NCBI RefSeq assembly: GCF_000168295.1
Contig: NZ_AAQJ02000001.1
Location: 337,001 to 401,000, forward strand
From: Rickettsiella grylli
GTDB lineage: Bacteria > Pseudomonadota > Gammaproteobacteria > Diplorickettsiales > Diplorickettsiaceae
DNA: 64,000 bases
Direction of reading: 5' to 3'
Shown here: one piece after another, positions 38,443 through 46,900 of the stretch
Position numbering within the stretch: position 1 is the stretch's first letter
Layout: the number at the start of each line of letters is the position of its first letter
Made by a program: the position numbers and the translations under genes
The notes under the pieces: model-generated
Seen by the model: only the letters and a program-made list of their open reading frames with translations
Told to the model about the DNA's origin: nothing
The model's database searches: none

Positions 38443-38476
38443 TTTAAGAGAGAATGAGCGTTTTCTCTCTCTTAAA
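38443..38476 (-). terminator. Probable terminator downstream of icd
   Basis: The arms tttaagagaga (38443-38453) and tctctcttaaa (38466-38476) pair perfectly over 11 bases with a 12-base loop. The hairpin lies 25 bases past the icd stop codon. The minus-strand sequence after it is moderately T-rich (ttgtttgtctt) rather than a clean T run, so efficiency is uncertain. The rest of the gap 38231-38500 shows no gene. Confidence 0.55.
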
Positions 38477-38500
38477 CGTGGGTGTTATGAACATTGGTTT

Positions 38501-39790
38501 TTAAAAAGTTGTCGCGGTTAAGGACTGTTTGTGACACATATGATCGACAATAGATTGAGCGAAATCAGAACAACTCACTTCTTTCGCATTGTTCATTAAA
38601 CGGGCGAAATCATAGGTGACCGTTTTGGATTGGATAGCGCCTTCCATGCCCGTTATAATATGACACGCGGCTTCATTCCAACCGAGATAACGGAGCATCA
38701 TTTCGGCAGATAGAATTAACGAGCCTGGATTGACCTTATTTTGGCCTGCATATTTAGGCGCTGTGCCGTGTGTGGCTTCAAACATCGCAACGTTATCGCT
38801 CAAATTAGCACCTGGCGCAATGCCGATGCCACCCACTTGGGCCGCTAAAGCATCTGAAATGTAATCACCGTTTAGATTTAAGGTCGCTATGACGCTATAT
38901 TCTTCAGGACGTAGTAAAATCTGTTGTAAAAAAGCATCCGCGATGAAATCTTTAATGATAATCTCTTTTTCTGTTTTTGGATTTTTTAATTGCATCCAAG
39001 GCCCTCCATTGAGCAGTTTCGCGCCAAATTGTTCTTTCGCGACTGCATAGCCCCACTCTTTAAACGCACCTTCAGTAAATTTCATAATATTCCCTTTATG
39101 CACTAAAGTGACTGAAGGAAGATCGTGGTCGATAGCATATTGAATGGCGCGCTTGACTAAACGTTGTGAACCTTCTTTTGACACCGGTTTAATGCCAATA
39201 CCACACTGTGCAGGAAAACGAATTTTTTTAACGCCCATGTCGTGTTGTAAAAAAGCGATCATTTTTTTGGCTTCTTGACTGTCTGCTTGCCATTCAATGC
39301 CCGCGTAAATATCTTCAGAATTTTCTCTGAAAATAACCATATGGGTTTTGTCAGGTTCACGTAATGGGCTCGGTACACCTTTGAAATAACGGATAGGCCG
39401 TAAACACACATAAAGATCCAATTGTTGGCGCAAAGCAACATTTAAAGAGCGAATACCACCACCAACCGGTGTCGTTAAAGGACCTTTGATAGAGACGACA
39501 TAATGACGTATTGCAGCAAGCGTTTCATCGGGTAAGCACTGGTTATCGCCATAAATCCGAGTGGCTTTATCACCGGCATAGATTTCCATCCACGCAATCC
39601 GACGTTTATCACCATACGCTTTTTTGATAGCGGCATTGACAACGTACTGCATCGCTGGCGTGATATCGATTCCAATCCCATCCCCTTCAATGAAAGGAAT
39701 AATGGGTTCTTCGGGTACATTGAGAGAATAATCGGCGTTTACCGAGATTGCCTTGCCAAAAGGTGGGATCTGAATAGCGTGATAAGTCAT
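38501..39790 (-). CDS. icd: Isocitrate dehydrogenase (NADP-dependent)
   Basis: This TCA-cycle enzyme oxidises isocitrate to 2-oxoglutarate. The substrate loop [26 protein letters not shown] contains the serine that is phosphorylated in E. coli; [23 protein letters not shown] carries the metal-binding Asp pair, and [19 protein letters not shown] is the cofactor-binding end. The length of 429 residues is close to the E. coli enzyme. CGGAG precedes the ATG. It is transcribed alone, followed by a hairpin. Confidence 0.96.
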   Translation of the reverse strand: MTYHAIQIPPFGKAISVNADYSLNVPEEPIIPFIEGDGIGIDITPAMQYVVNAAIKKAYGDKRRIAWMEIYAGDKATRIYGDNQCLPDETLAAIRHYVVSIKGPLTTPVGGGIRSLNVALRQQLDLYVCLRPIRYFKGVPSPLREPDKTHMVIFRENSEDIYAGIEWQADSQEAKKMIAFLQHDMGVKKIRFPAQCGIGIKPVSKEGSQRLVKRAIQYAIDHDLPSVTLVHKGNIMKFTEGAFKEWGYAVAKEQFGAKLLNGGPWMQLKNPKTEKEIIIKDFIADAFLQQILLRPEEYSVIATLNLNGDYISDALAAQVGGIGIAPGANLSDNVAMFEATHGTAPKYAGQNKVNPGSLILSAEMMLRYLGWNEAACHIITGMEGAIQSKTVTYDFARLMNNAKEVSCSDFAQSIVDHMCHKQSLTATTF

Positions 39791-39870
39791 GCGAAGGACT
39801 CCGTTTTTTTTGAATGGAAGACTAAAAATTTCTGTGCAATTCTAACATGATTTAAAGCGATTGAACGAAT

Positions 39871-40289
39871 CTATTTCTATCCTTTAATTTAATAGGAATA
39901 GTCAAGTGTGTTTGTGGTAGAAAGGGTCTCTTCGACAGATAAACGTTTAAAGAAAGTGCGCGTTAAATAATAAGGTGTTTGATTGTTCATTTTACTTTTT
40001 TTACGAAAAGTGTATTTTTTAGGTGTGGACCTGTGCGCTGTTTCTTGCGCATTGGGATTCACGAACCCACTTAATTTTTCTAAACTGGCCGTTATGTGAT
40101 TAATACATGCGATGATTTTACCTTTTTGTTTGAGGAGACCGGCCTGCGTATAACAGTAGGCCGATTGTATAAATTGCTTTTTTGCGCGAATCAAAACGTC
40201 GCGCTTTGTAGCATGAGAACGGGAGGGATGAGGCGTGCATAAACCTTCGATTAACGTGATTGCATAATTGTTATGAACAAGGGCAGTCC
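39871..40289 (-). repeat. Duplicated segment, copy 1
   Basis: This stretch, which covers the last roughly 130 codons of the unknown gene and 18 bases after its stop, is nearly identical to 41499-41914. The similarity resumes at 40516 after 226 bases that copy 2 lacks. The shared 3' untranslated bases show that DNA was duplicated, not just a protein motif. Confidence 0.85.
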
Positions 40290-41331
40290 GTTCGTTTAAT
40301 GCGCGGGGATGAAATGGTTTTAAAATTCCCTCAAGATTATCGTTTATTTTTAATAATCTGAATTGATTCATCAGGTGTTTACCTTCGGTTTCCCAGGAGG
40401 GGGTGGATATCGGAGAAGCGGGATGAACGTCTCTTTTTTTTGTGTGAGGACCCGGAAAGGGGTGGCCTAATCCCCTTTTTCGTTTGCTCGGGTAGAGCGA
40501 AGAATGTTTCATGGCTTTGGGCGTGTTTTTAGCAGGAAATAACGAGCGCTTATTCACAATGGTCCACTGGGTTAATGATTGAGGTACTTTCTCCAGATAA
40601 ATGACTAATTGTTTTAAAGGAGGGGTCAATGCGCCATAGGGATTTTTTGATAATCGTTGCTGAATAAGTTGAGTGCGTTTTTTAGCTTTACACGCCATTT
40701 TTATAAATTCTTTTTTTTGATGAGGATGAATGGATCTTTTCGCACCTTCGTTAAAAAACTGAGTTGCCTTTTCAAGATAATAAATCGATTTTTCAAAATT
40801 GAGGACCGTTGTAAAAAATTTCGAAAGTTTATAACAACATGCTGCTTTTAATTTAAATTTATTAAATAGAAAAAAATGATGCAAGTTATCGATACGTTTT
40901 AATTGTTTAACATTATTTGTTTGATTGGAATCTAAATTTATTTTTTTAATGAGTAATTGGTTCAGATCAATTTCAAGGGCTAAAATTTTTTTATTTAAGG
41001 CATTGAATTGTTCTTCAGTGTTGTAATCAAACCTTAACGCATAAATATCGGAATAAAGCAGTGACGTCCAGGCTTCAAAATAAATTTCATTGGTTAATGG
41101 AGTAGGATTCCCTTTTTTTTCAATAAGGGACATTATTTTTCTAAATTTTTCTTTACACGAATAAAAGTCATGGGTATTAAGATTGTTTTTAGATTTAAGG
41201 CAAGTGAAATAATACTGTTTATGAGCCGTTTCGCGTTGGCGAATTAAATCATGTTCTAATCGAGCATAACAACTGATTTCTGAATCACGATTTTTCTTAT
41301 TGAAACGTTGAGTATTTCTGATCTTTGGCAT
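39889..41331 (-). CDS. Unknown lysine-rich helical protein, intact copy of a tandem pair
   Basis: I do not recognise this family. The ATG at 41331 gives 480 residues; the frame continues upstream to a TTG at 41451, which would add a hydrophobic segment (LFAISSFILINFYYFLL) that could be a membrane anchor, but no ribosome site supports either start strongly. The protein is lysine-rich and mainly helical; a TPR-like stretch (CCYKLSKFFTTVLNFEKSIYYLEKA) lies in the middle and another (SAYCYTQAGLLKQKGK) near the C-terminus. A second, damaged copy of the C-terminal part follows upstream at 41514-42145. Context suggests an accessory or effector-type gene, without proof. Confidence 0.6.
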   Translation of the reverse strand: MPKIRNTQRFNKKNRDSEISCYARLEHDLIRQRETAHKQYYFTCLKSKNNLNTHDFYSCKEKFRKIMSLIEKKGNPTPLTNEIYFEAWTSLLYSDIYALRFDYNTEEQFNALNKKILALEIDLNQLLIKKINLDSNQTNNVKQLKRIDNLHHFFLFNKFKLKAACCYKLSKFFTTVLNFEKSIYYLEKATQFFNEGAKRSIHPHQKKEFIKMACKAKKRTQLIQQRLSKNPYGALTPPLKQLVIYLEKVPQSLTQWTIVNKRSLFPAKNTPKAMKHSSLYPSKRKRGLGHPFPGPHTKKRDVHPASPISTPSWETEGKHLMNQFRLLKINDNLEGILKPFHPRALNERTALVHNNYAITLIEGLCTPHPSRSHATKRDVLIRAKKQFIQSAYCYTQAGLLKQKGKIIACINHITASLEKLSGFVNPNAQETAHRSTPKKYTFRKKSKMNNQTPYYLTRTFFKRLSVEETLSTTNTLDYSY

Positions 41332-41498
41332 AGTCAGTCGGAACACTAAAAAGATGCTGGGTTTTAGCAAAAAATAATAGAAATTAATGAGAATGAATGA
41401 GCTGATAGCGAATAACCAGGTGTTCGATGATTCGAAAAATGTTTTATACAATCTACAAAAAATAACTTCGATAAAACAACATCAACGCTTATCGTCTG

Positions 41499-41914
41499 CT
41501 ATTTCTATGTCATTTAATAGGAATAGTCAAGTGTGTTTGTGGTAGAAAGGGTCTCTTCGACAGATAAACGTTTAAAGAAAGTGCGCGTTAAATAATAAGG
41601 TGTTTGATTGTTCATTTCACTTTTTTTACGAAAAGTGTATTTTTTAGGCGTTTGCACGTGCGCTGTTTCTTGCGCATTGGGATTCACGAAACGACTTAAT
41701 TTTTCTAAACTGGCTGTTATGTGATTAATACATTCGATGATTTTACCTTTTTGTTTGAGGAGACCGGCCTGCGTATAACAGTAGGCCGATTTTATAAATT
41801 GTTCTTTCGCATGAATCAAAAGGTCGCGCGCTTTCGCATGAGGAATGGATAGATGAGGCGTGCATAAATTTTCGATTAACGTGATTGCATAATTGTTATA
41901 AACAAGGGCAGTCC
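41499..41914 (-). repeat. Duplicated segment, copy 2
   Basis: This is the direct repeat of 39871-40289, about 1.63 kb away in the same orientation. It joins directly at 41914/41915 to a segment matching copy 1 from 40516 on, showing a 226-base deletion relative to copy 1. Confidence 0.85.
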
Positions 41915-42145
41915 TTTGGGTGTGTTTTTAGTAGGAAATAACGAGGTCTTATTGACGATGGTCCACTGGGTTTTAAGATCAGGTAATCGTTGAAGATGAA
42001 TGGTTAGTTTTTTTAAGTGAGATTTATTTTTTCCGCGTTGCTTTTTGAGGTTTATTTTCGTTGCGGGTGTTTGTTCGATAAAGTCGACTGATTTCATGGT
42101 TAATCCCGAAGATTTTGAAAATAGAATGGGAGGAGATATCAGCAT
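41514..42145 (-). pseudogene. Decayed paralogue of the neighbouring unknown gene
   Basis: Two fragments in different frames together resemble the gene at 39889. The upstream fragment (42145-41876) contains TQWTIVNKTSLFPTKNTPK, matching TQWTIVNKRSLFPAKNTPK of the intact copy. The downstream fragment (41819-41514, 101 residues) is almost identical to its C-terminus, including the final SVEETLSTTNTLDYSY. A 226-base deletion between them shifts the frame, and about 280 N-terminal residues are missing or replaced. The downstream fragment begins at an in-frame ATG, so a short protein could still be made, but a remnant is more likely. Confidence 0.75.
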
Positions 42146-42213
42146 ATACTGACATTCATATAGTATATAGATTACAATGCTTTTCTTAATTTATACTTAA
42201 ATAAGGCGGCGAA

Positions 42214-42237
42214 GCCTATCCGTTCCGACGGATAGGC
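42214..42237. other. Perfect 10-bp hairpin with tetraloop between the pseudogene and the M50 protease gene
   Basis: The arms gcctatccgt and acggataggc are exact complements separated by tccg. It lies in the 221-base gap before the gene at 42367. Neither side has a strong T run, so it does not look like a standard terminator; it could be an RNA structure, a repeated palindromic unit or a protein site. It is more GC-rich than its surroundings. Confidence 0.6.
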
Positions 42238-42366
42238 TGAGAAATTATCTTATGGAAGACTCAATGAGCCGAGGAGGGCAGATTTTGATTTGTTTTGCGA
42301 GATGAGGTTCGCATTATCAATTGGGATGGGTATATACTTTAATTTTAATAAGCAGTTGAGTTAAAA

Positions 42367-43005
42367 ATGGGTGCTGATTTTTCTTTAGGCCAAAAGATCA
42401 TACTTTGGATAATACCCTTGTTATTTGCAATTACCGTCCATGAAACAGCACATGGCTGGGTGGCTTCAAAGTGTGGGGATCCTACGGCTAAATTATTAGG
42501 CCGTTTAACGTTGAATCCCTTGAAACACATTGACCCTATTGGGACGATCATTGTGCCGGCTATTCTTTTCTCGCTGGGTGGTTTTGTATTCGGGTGGGCA
42601 AAACCGGTACCGATTACCTGGCAGAATCTAAAAAAACCACGACGAGATATGGCGTTTGTTGCGGTAGCAGGTCCGCTGGCGAACCTCATGATGGCGTTTA
42701 TATGGGTGGTGATTGCAAAAATTGCGATGACACTGAATAATATTCCTATTATTTATATGGCTCAGATCGGCATATCTATTAATTTGGTATTAATGTTATT
42801 AAATCTCCTCCCGATCCCTCCTTTAGATGGAAGTCGAGTCGTGGCTAGTTTTTTGTCGCCTGCGATGGCGTATCAATTTAACAAGCTAGAAATTTATGGC
42901 TTTCTTATTTTAGTGCTTTTGTTAGCCAGTGGTCTTTTAGGTAGAATTTTAGGCCCGTTATTACAGGGTTTACTCTCTGTTTTTTTTAGATTTTTTGGTT
43001 TATAA
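42367..43005 (+). CDS. Site-2 protease family (M50) membrane metalloprotease
   Basis: This is a compact membrane-embedded zinc protease of 212 residues with about five hydrophobic segments. The zinc motif is HETAH in LFAITVHETAHGWVASKCGD (HExxH form), and the third ligand is the Asp of LLPIPPLDGSRV. The stretch LGRLTLNPLKHIDPIGTI is typical of this minimal M50 group (YwhC/FstL-like), which lacks the PDZ domain of RseP. Its substrate is unknown. It begins a likely operon with scpA (20-base gap) and an SDR gene. Confidence 0.88.
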   Translation: MGADFSLGQKIILWIIPLLFAITVHETAHGWVASKCGDPTAKLLGRLTLNPLKHIDPIGTIIVPAILFSLGGFVFGWAKPVPITWQNLKKPRRDMAFVAVAGPLANLMMAFIWVVIAKIAMTLNNIPIIYMAQIGISINLVLMLLNLLPIPPLDGSRVVASFLSPAMAYQFNKLEIYGFLILVLLLASGLLGRILGPLLQGLLSVFFRFFGL

Positions 43006-43025
43006 CGTTACGCAGGGGTTACGCT

Positions 43026-43826
43026 ATGAACGAAAATAGACAGGCTACAGAGTGCCATGAAACACCGACGGCGACTGTCCGGGGACAAATTTGGGATCAA
43101 TTACCGCGTGATCTCTATATCCCTCCTCACGCGTTAGAAATATTGTTAGAAGTATTTACGGGTCCTTTAGATTTGTTGCTCTATCTCATCAAAAAGCAAA
43201 ATTTTGATATTTTAGATATTCCCGTTGCTGAAATAACCCGTCAATATATTCGCTATATTGAGTTGATGCAGAATTTAGAAATTGAACTTGCCGCAGAATA
43301 TCTTGTCATGGCGGCCGTATTAACCGAACTTAAATCAAAACTATTGTTACCGAAGCCGGTTGAAATTCAAGCAACGGACGAGACCGATCCACGTGCGGAG
43401 TTAATTTCCCGCTTGCAAGAATATGAACGGACTAAACAGGCTGCACAAAACCTCGATCAATTACCCCGTCTCGGTCGTGATGTTTTTTTAGCAATGGTTG
43501 AAGCAAAATTTTCATCGAACACACACATTTCACATTTAGTTTTAGAGGAATTAGTGGTAGCATTTCAATCGGTTTTAGCGCGAGCGGCGTTAAAGACACA
43601 CCATGCCATTGCTGAAGAGCCTTTATCGATTGAAGAACGTATCGTGCAGATTAAGCGTCAACTGGCGACTCGATCGGAAATAAAATTTATCGAGTTATTT
43701 AAACGGGAGGAAGGCCGTCGCGGTGTTGTCATCACCTTCATGGCCTTATTAGAGTTATGGCGCCAAGCGTTTATTGAACTTTCACAAGTCTTACCTTTTG
43801 GAGAAATAAAAGTGCGAGGAATCTGA
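43026..43826 (+). CDS. scpA: Segregation and condensation protein A
   Basis: ScpA is the kleisin subunit that bridges SMC heads and is needed for chromosome compaction. Recognisable parts are the N-terminal FTGPLDLLLYLIKKQNFDILDIPVAEITRQY, AAEYLVMAAVLTELKSKLLLP, and the C-terminal winged helix with IKFIELF...VITFMALLELWR. The length of 266 residues is normal. The partner gene scpB, commonly next, is missing here; an SDR gene overlaps the stop (TGATG) instead. Confidence 0.94.
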   Translation: MNENRQATECHETPTATVRGQIWDQLPRDLYIPPHALEILLEVFTGPLDLLLYLIKKQNFDILDIPVAEITRQYIRYIELMQNLEIELAAEYLVMAAVLTELKSKLLLPKPVEIQATDETDPRAELISRLQEYERTKQAAQNLDQLPRLGRDVFLAMVEAKFSSNTHISHLVLEELVVAFQSVLARAALKTHHAIAEEPLSIEERIVQIKRQLATRSEIKFIELFKREEGRRGVVITFMALLELWRQAFIELSQVLPFGEIKVRGI

Positions 43827-44575
43827 TGTTTCAAGGTAAAACAATAATAATAACCGGAGGATCATCAGGTATTGGTGCAGCAACGGTTGCCTTATTTAGT
43901 GCGCAAGGGGCAAAGATTTATATTCTGGATAAAAAAAAATTGAAAGATAGGCCTTCCCAATCCGTTTATTATTTAAAATGTGATGTGGCGAATACGAAAG
44001 AAGTTCAATTCGCCGTGGAAAGTATTATCCAAAAAACGCATAAAGTGGATTATCTTTTTTGTAATGCAGGTATACACTTATTTGCTAACCTTGAAGAGAG
44101 TTCTTTGAGTGCGATGCACAACGTGTTTGCAACGAATGTATGGGGCACTGTTTATTGTCTTCAACATTTATTACCCCATATGAAACGCCATCAGCGCGGA
44201 TCAATCGTTTTAATGGCCTCTGATCAAGCCTTTATTGCGAAAGAACAGTGCGCTATTTATGGTGCGAGCAAAGCGGCTATCGCACAATTAGCGAAAAGTA
44301 CAGCGTTGGATTATGCACGTTACGGTATTCGAGTCAATTGTGTTTGCCCAGGGTCGATTGATACGCCGATGTATCACGCTGTATTAGAACAATTTAAGCA
44401 AAAAACTGGTTTATCCTGTCAAGCGCTCAAAGAACGCATCGCTGAAAAATTACCCTTAAAACGAGTGGGAAAACCAGAAGAGGTTGCGCAGCTGGTTGGT
44501 TTTTTATGTAGTGATGCGGCTTCATTTATGACCGGAGCATTAGTGTCTATTGACGGCGGTTATACCATACAATAA
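43826..44575 (+). CDS. Short-chain dehydrogenase/reductase
   Basis: This is a classical SDR oxidoreductase of 249 residues. The cofactor motif is TGGSSGIGAA (residues about 10-19), the structural motif is NAGIHLF, the catalytic Ser is in VLMASDQA, and Tyr and Lys are in YGASK. The C-terminus GALVSIDGGYTIQ is typical of the FabG-like group. Its ATG overlaps the scpA stop, indicating translational coupling. The substrate cannot be told. It converges with the purine nucleoside phosphorylase gene 4 bases away. Confidence 0.92.
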   Translation: MFQGKTIIITGGSSGIGAATVALFSAQGAKIYILDKKKLKDRPSQSVYYLKCDVANTKEVQFAVESIIQKTHKVDYLFCNAGIHLFANLEESSLSAMHNVFATNVWGTVYCLQHLLPHMKRHQRGSIVLMASDQAFIAKEQCAIYGASKAAIAQLAKSTALDYARYGIRVNCVCPGSIDTPMYHAVLEQFKQKTGLSCQALKERIAEKLPLKRVGKPEEVAQLVGFLCSDAASFMTGALVSIDGGYTIQ

Positions 44576-44579
44576 TTCC

Positions 44580-45419
44580 TTATTGGGCAGAGAATTGTTG
44601 GGCAATGGGAACAACGGACGCTTCGATTAATCGGCCAAGATGGTGACTGGCTTTCGCTGCAAAATGCACCGTTCCTTCGTGTGTAATCGGTTCTTTGCTC
44701 AGCCCTGCAGCAAGATTTGTGACGACAGAAATGACTGCTACTTTTAAACCACAATGTCGTGCAACGATGACTTCAGGAACGGTTGACATGCCGACAACAT
44801 CTGCGCCCCACTGCCGAAAGGCACGAATTTCTGCCGGCGTTTCAAAGTTAGGTCCGAGAACACTGAGATAAATTCCTTCAGTTAAAGGGATAGACAACTG
44901 TTTTGCAGCTTGTCGAATAATATGTCGAATACCGGGATCGTACGCATCATCCATCGCGAAGAAGCGCGGACCAAATTCTTCATCATTCGGCCCTGTGAGA
45001 GGGTTCATGGGGTGTAAATTAATGTGATCAGAAATTAAAACTAATTGGCCTGCATCCACGTTTTTAGTTAATGATCCGACGGCGTTGGTCATGATGACGG
45101 CACGGCAACCCAAATATTTTAAGGTTCGAATAAAAAGCTTAAAATCGTTCGCGTGCATCCCTTCATAAAGATGAATCCGTCCTTGGTAGCAGACGACAGG
45201 TATTTTATTCAGATAACCCACTATCATTTTTCCATGATGACCCTCGACACTACTGACTGGAAAACCAGGAAGTTCAGCATAGGGGATTGAAATACTATCC
45301 GTTAATTTATCGGCGATATCCGCTAAACCAGAGCCTAAAATAATGCCAAGTTTTGCTTGAAACGTGGGCCGATCGTTTAAAATAGATTGAGCAAGTTGTT
45401 GCACAGAGGTCATCATCAT
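44580..45419 (-). CDS. Purine-nucleoside phosphorylase (PNP, trimeric type)
   Basis: This salvage enzyme splits inosine, guanosine or xanthosine with phosphate. Family motifs are GIILGSGLADIAD (phosphate loop), PVSSVEGHHGKMIVG, GRIHLYEG, MTNAVGSL, the purine-pocket region SVLGPNFETPAEIRAFRQWGADVVGMSTVPEV, and SVVTNLAAG. The ATG at 45419 is chosen, with AAAGG 7 bases upstream; a TTG six codons earlier is less likely. About 280 residues, which fits the trimeric PNP/XapA group rather than hexameric DeoD. It is transcribed in the same direction as yggX, 43 bases after it. Confidence 0.93.
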   Translation of the reverse strand: MMMTSVQQLAQSILNDRPTFQAKLGIILGSGLADIADKLTDSISIPYAELPGFPVSSVEGHHGKMIVGYLNKIPVVCYQGRIHLYEGMHANDFKLFIRTLKYLGCRAVIMTNAVGSLTKNVDAGQLVLISDHINLHPMNPLTGPNDEEFGPRFFAMDDAYDPGIRHIIRQAAKQLSIPLTEGIYLSVLGPNFETPAEIRAFRQWGADVVGMSTVPEVIVARHCGLKVAVISVVTNLAAGLSKEPITHEGTVHFAAKASHHLGRLIEASVVPIAQQFSAQ

Positions 45420-45462
45420 AAAGCGCCTTTGGGTCAATTATCATGGAGTTTGAAAAGTATTC

Positions 45463-45726
45463 TTATTCGGTAGACGCCGTCATCGGTGTTTCATGAGTGC
45501 CAAATAAAAACTTTTCCATTTCTTTTTTTAAAAATTCACGCGCTTGGGGTTCATAGGTACTTAAACGATATTCATTAATGAGCATGGTTTGATGGTTTAT
45601 CCATTGTTGCCACGCCGGTTTGCTAATGGATTGATAGATGCGTTGACCTAATTCTCCGGGGTAAGGAGGATAATCAAGCCCTTCCGCTTGTGTGTGTAAT
45701 TTAAGACAATAAATTGTTCGATTCAT
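45463..45726 (-). CDS. yggX: Probable Fe(2+)-trafficking protein YggX
   Basis: This small protein protects iron-sulphur proteins and DNA from oxidative damage. The family start [30 protein letters not shown] holds the conserved cysteine (Cys7), followed by [21 protein letters not shown]. The length of 87 residues is normal. AGGA lies 13 bases before the ATG. It lies just downstream of mutY, the same order as in E. coli, and MutY itself carries a [4Fe-4S] cluster. Confidence 0.96.
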   Translation of the reverse strand: MNRTIYCLKLHTQAEGLDYPPYPGELGQRIYQSISKPAWQQWINHQTMLINEYRLSTYEPQAREFLKKEMEKFLFGTHETPMTASTE

Positions 45727-45795
45727 AAAAATAGATGCTTCCTATTAAATGTTTGTCTGTTATTGGACAGGGCTCAATTTTTTATGTTCTTGACC

Positions 45796-46860
45796 TTAAG
45801 CCTCTATCAGTTGATTTAATAATTTTTTAACCGGTGCTGCAAGACCTATAGAAGCGAGTTGTTGTTTGTTATACCAGACTATAGGGTTAGATTCCATCTG
45901 AGGAGGCGACCACTTTTTTACGCGGATGGCAACAGGGCGGATTTCAAGTTGAAAATGACTAAAGGTATGTTTTAAAAACGGATAATTTTTTATCGATTTT
46001 TCCGTTTCGCAATGATAGTTTTTTTTACAAAAATTTTTTATTTTTTCAGTAATCGTACATTCGGGAAGGCTCCATAAGCCTCCCCAAATTCCACGGGGTG
46101 GTCTTTTTTCTAATAAAATTTCTTGACGCGCGTTGATTAAAATGACCATCGTGATAGCCCGAGAAGGGTTCATTTTAACGGGTTTAGAGGAAGGATAATG
46201 AATCACACAATCTTCTTTGTAAGCTTTGCAGTGACGCTGTAAAGGGCATTCAGTACATTGAGCGTGTTTTGGTGTGCAAATTAATGCGCCGAGATCCATC
46301 ATCGCTTGCGTATAATGGCGGACGTGCTTATTGTGAGGCGTATAACGTTCCGCAAGGGTCCACAGTTGTTTATTGACGTGCGTTAAACCGGGCCAACCAG
46401 AAAGCGTGTGAAACCGACTGAACACCCGTTTCACGTTACCGTCAAGTATGGCAGCAGGCTGGTTAAAGGCTAACGCCCGTATAGCACCTGCAGTGGATCG
46501 GCCGATGCCGGGTAAATTTTGTAATAAGATTAACGCTTGCGGAAATTTGCCTTTATATTTTTCTTCAATGATTTGCGCACAACGATGTAAATGACGTGCA
46601 CGCGCATAATAACCAAGACCCGACCAGAGACGAATCACTTCATCCAGTGAGGCGTTCGCTAATGAAGATAATGTCGGAAAATGATGGGTAAAACGTTGAA
46701 AGTAAGGAATGACTGTCGTTACTTGCGTCTGTTGCAGCATAATTTCCGAAAGCCACGTAAAATAAGGAGATTGGACTTGTTGCCAGGGCAAATGTTTACG
46801 ACCGGATTGATGGAACCAGGTGAGAATTTTTTTTTGAAATTGGGCAGGTGTTAATGTCAC
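45796..46860 (-). CDS. mutY: A/G-specific adenine DNA glycosylase
   Basis: MutY removes adenine mispaired with 8-oxoguanine. The helix-hairpin-helix is LPGIGRSTAGAI, the catalytic Glu is in WLSEIMLQQTQVTTV, the catalytic Asp in AILDGNVKRV, and the [4Fe-4S] ligands have the classic spacing C-x6-C-x2-C-x5-C (CTPKHAQCTECPLQRHC). A C-terminal NUDIX-like domain follows (about 225-350). It starts at GTG (46860) with no strong ribosome site. It has 354 residues and stands between asmA and yggX. Confidence 0.96.
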   Translation of the reverse strand: MTLTPAQFQKKILTWFHQSGRKHLPWQQVQSPYFTWLSEIMLQQTQVTTVIPYFQRFTHHFPTLSSLANASLDEVIRLWSGLGYYARARHLHRCAQIIEEKYKGKFPQALILLQNLPGIGRSTAGAIRALAFNQPAAILDGNVKRVFSRFHTLSGWPGLTHVNKQLWTLAERYTPHNKHVRHYTQAMMDLGALICTPKHAQCTECPLQRHCKAYKEDCVIHYPSSKPVKMNPSRAITMVILINARQEILLEKRPPRGIWGGLWSLPECTITEKIKNFCKKNYHCETEKSIKNYPFLKHTFSHFQLEIRPVAIRVKKWSPPQMESNPIVWYNKQQLASIGLAAPVKKLLNQLIEA

Positions 46861-46900
46861 GGAAATTGAGAGAAGTTATGCTGGATCATGAATGACGATA

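Noticed and set aside
41332-41451. N-terminal membrane anchor of the unknown gene at 39889
   Set aside because: It depends on a TTG start without a ribosome site; T-rich DNA easily yields a hydrophobic stretch, so it was kept only as an alternative.
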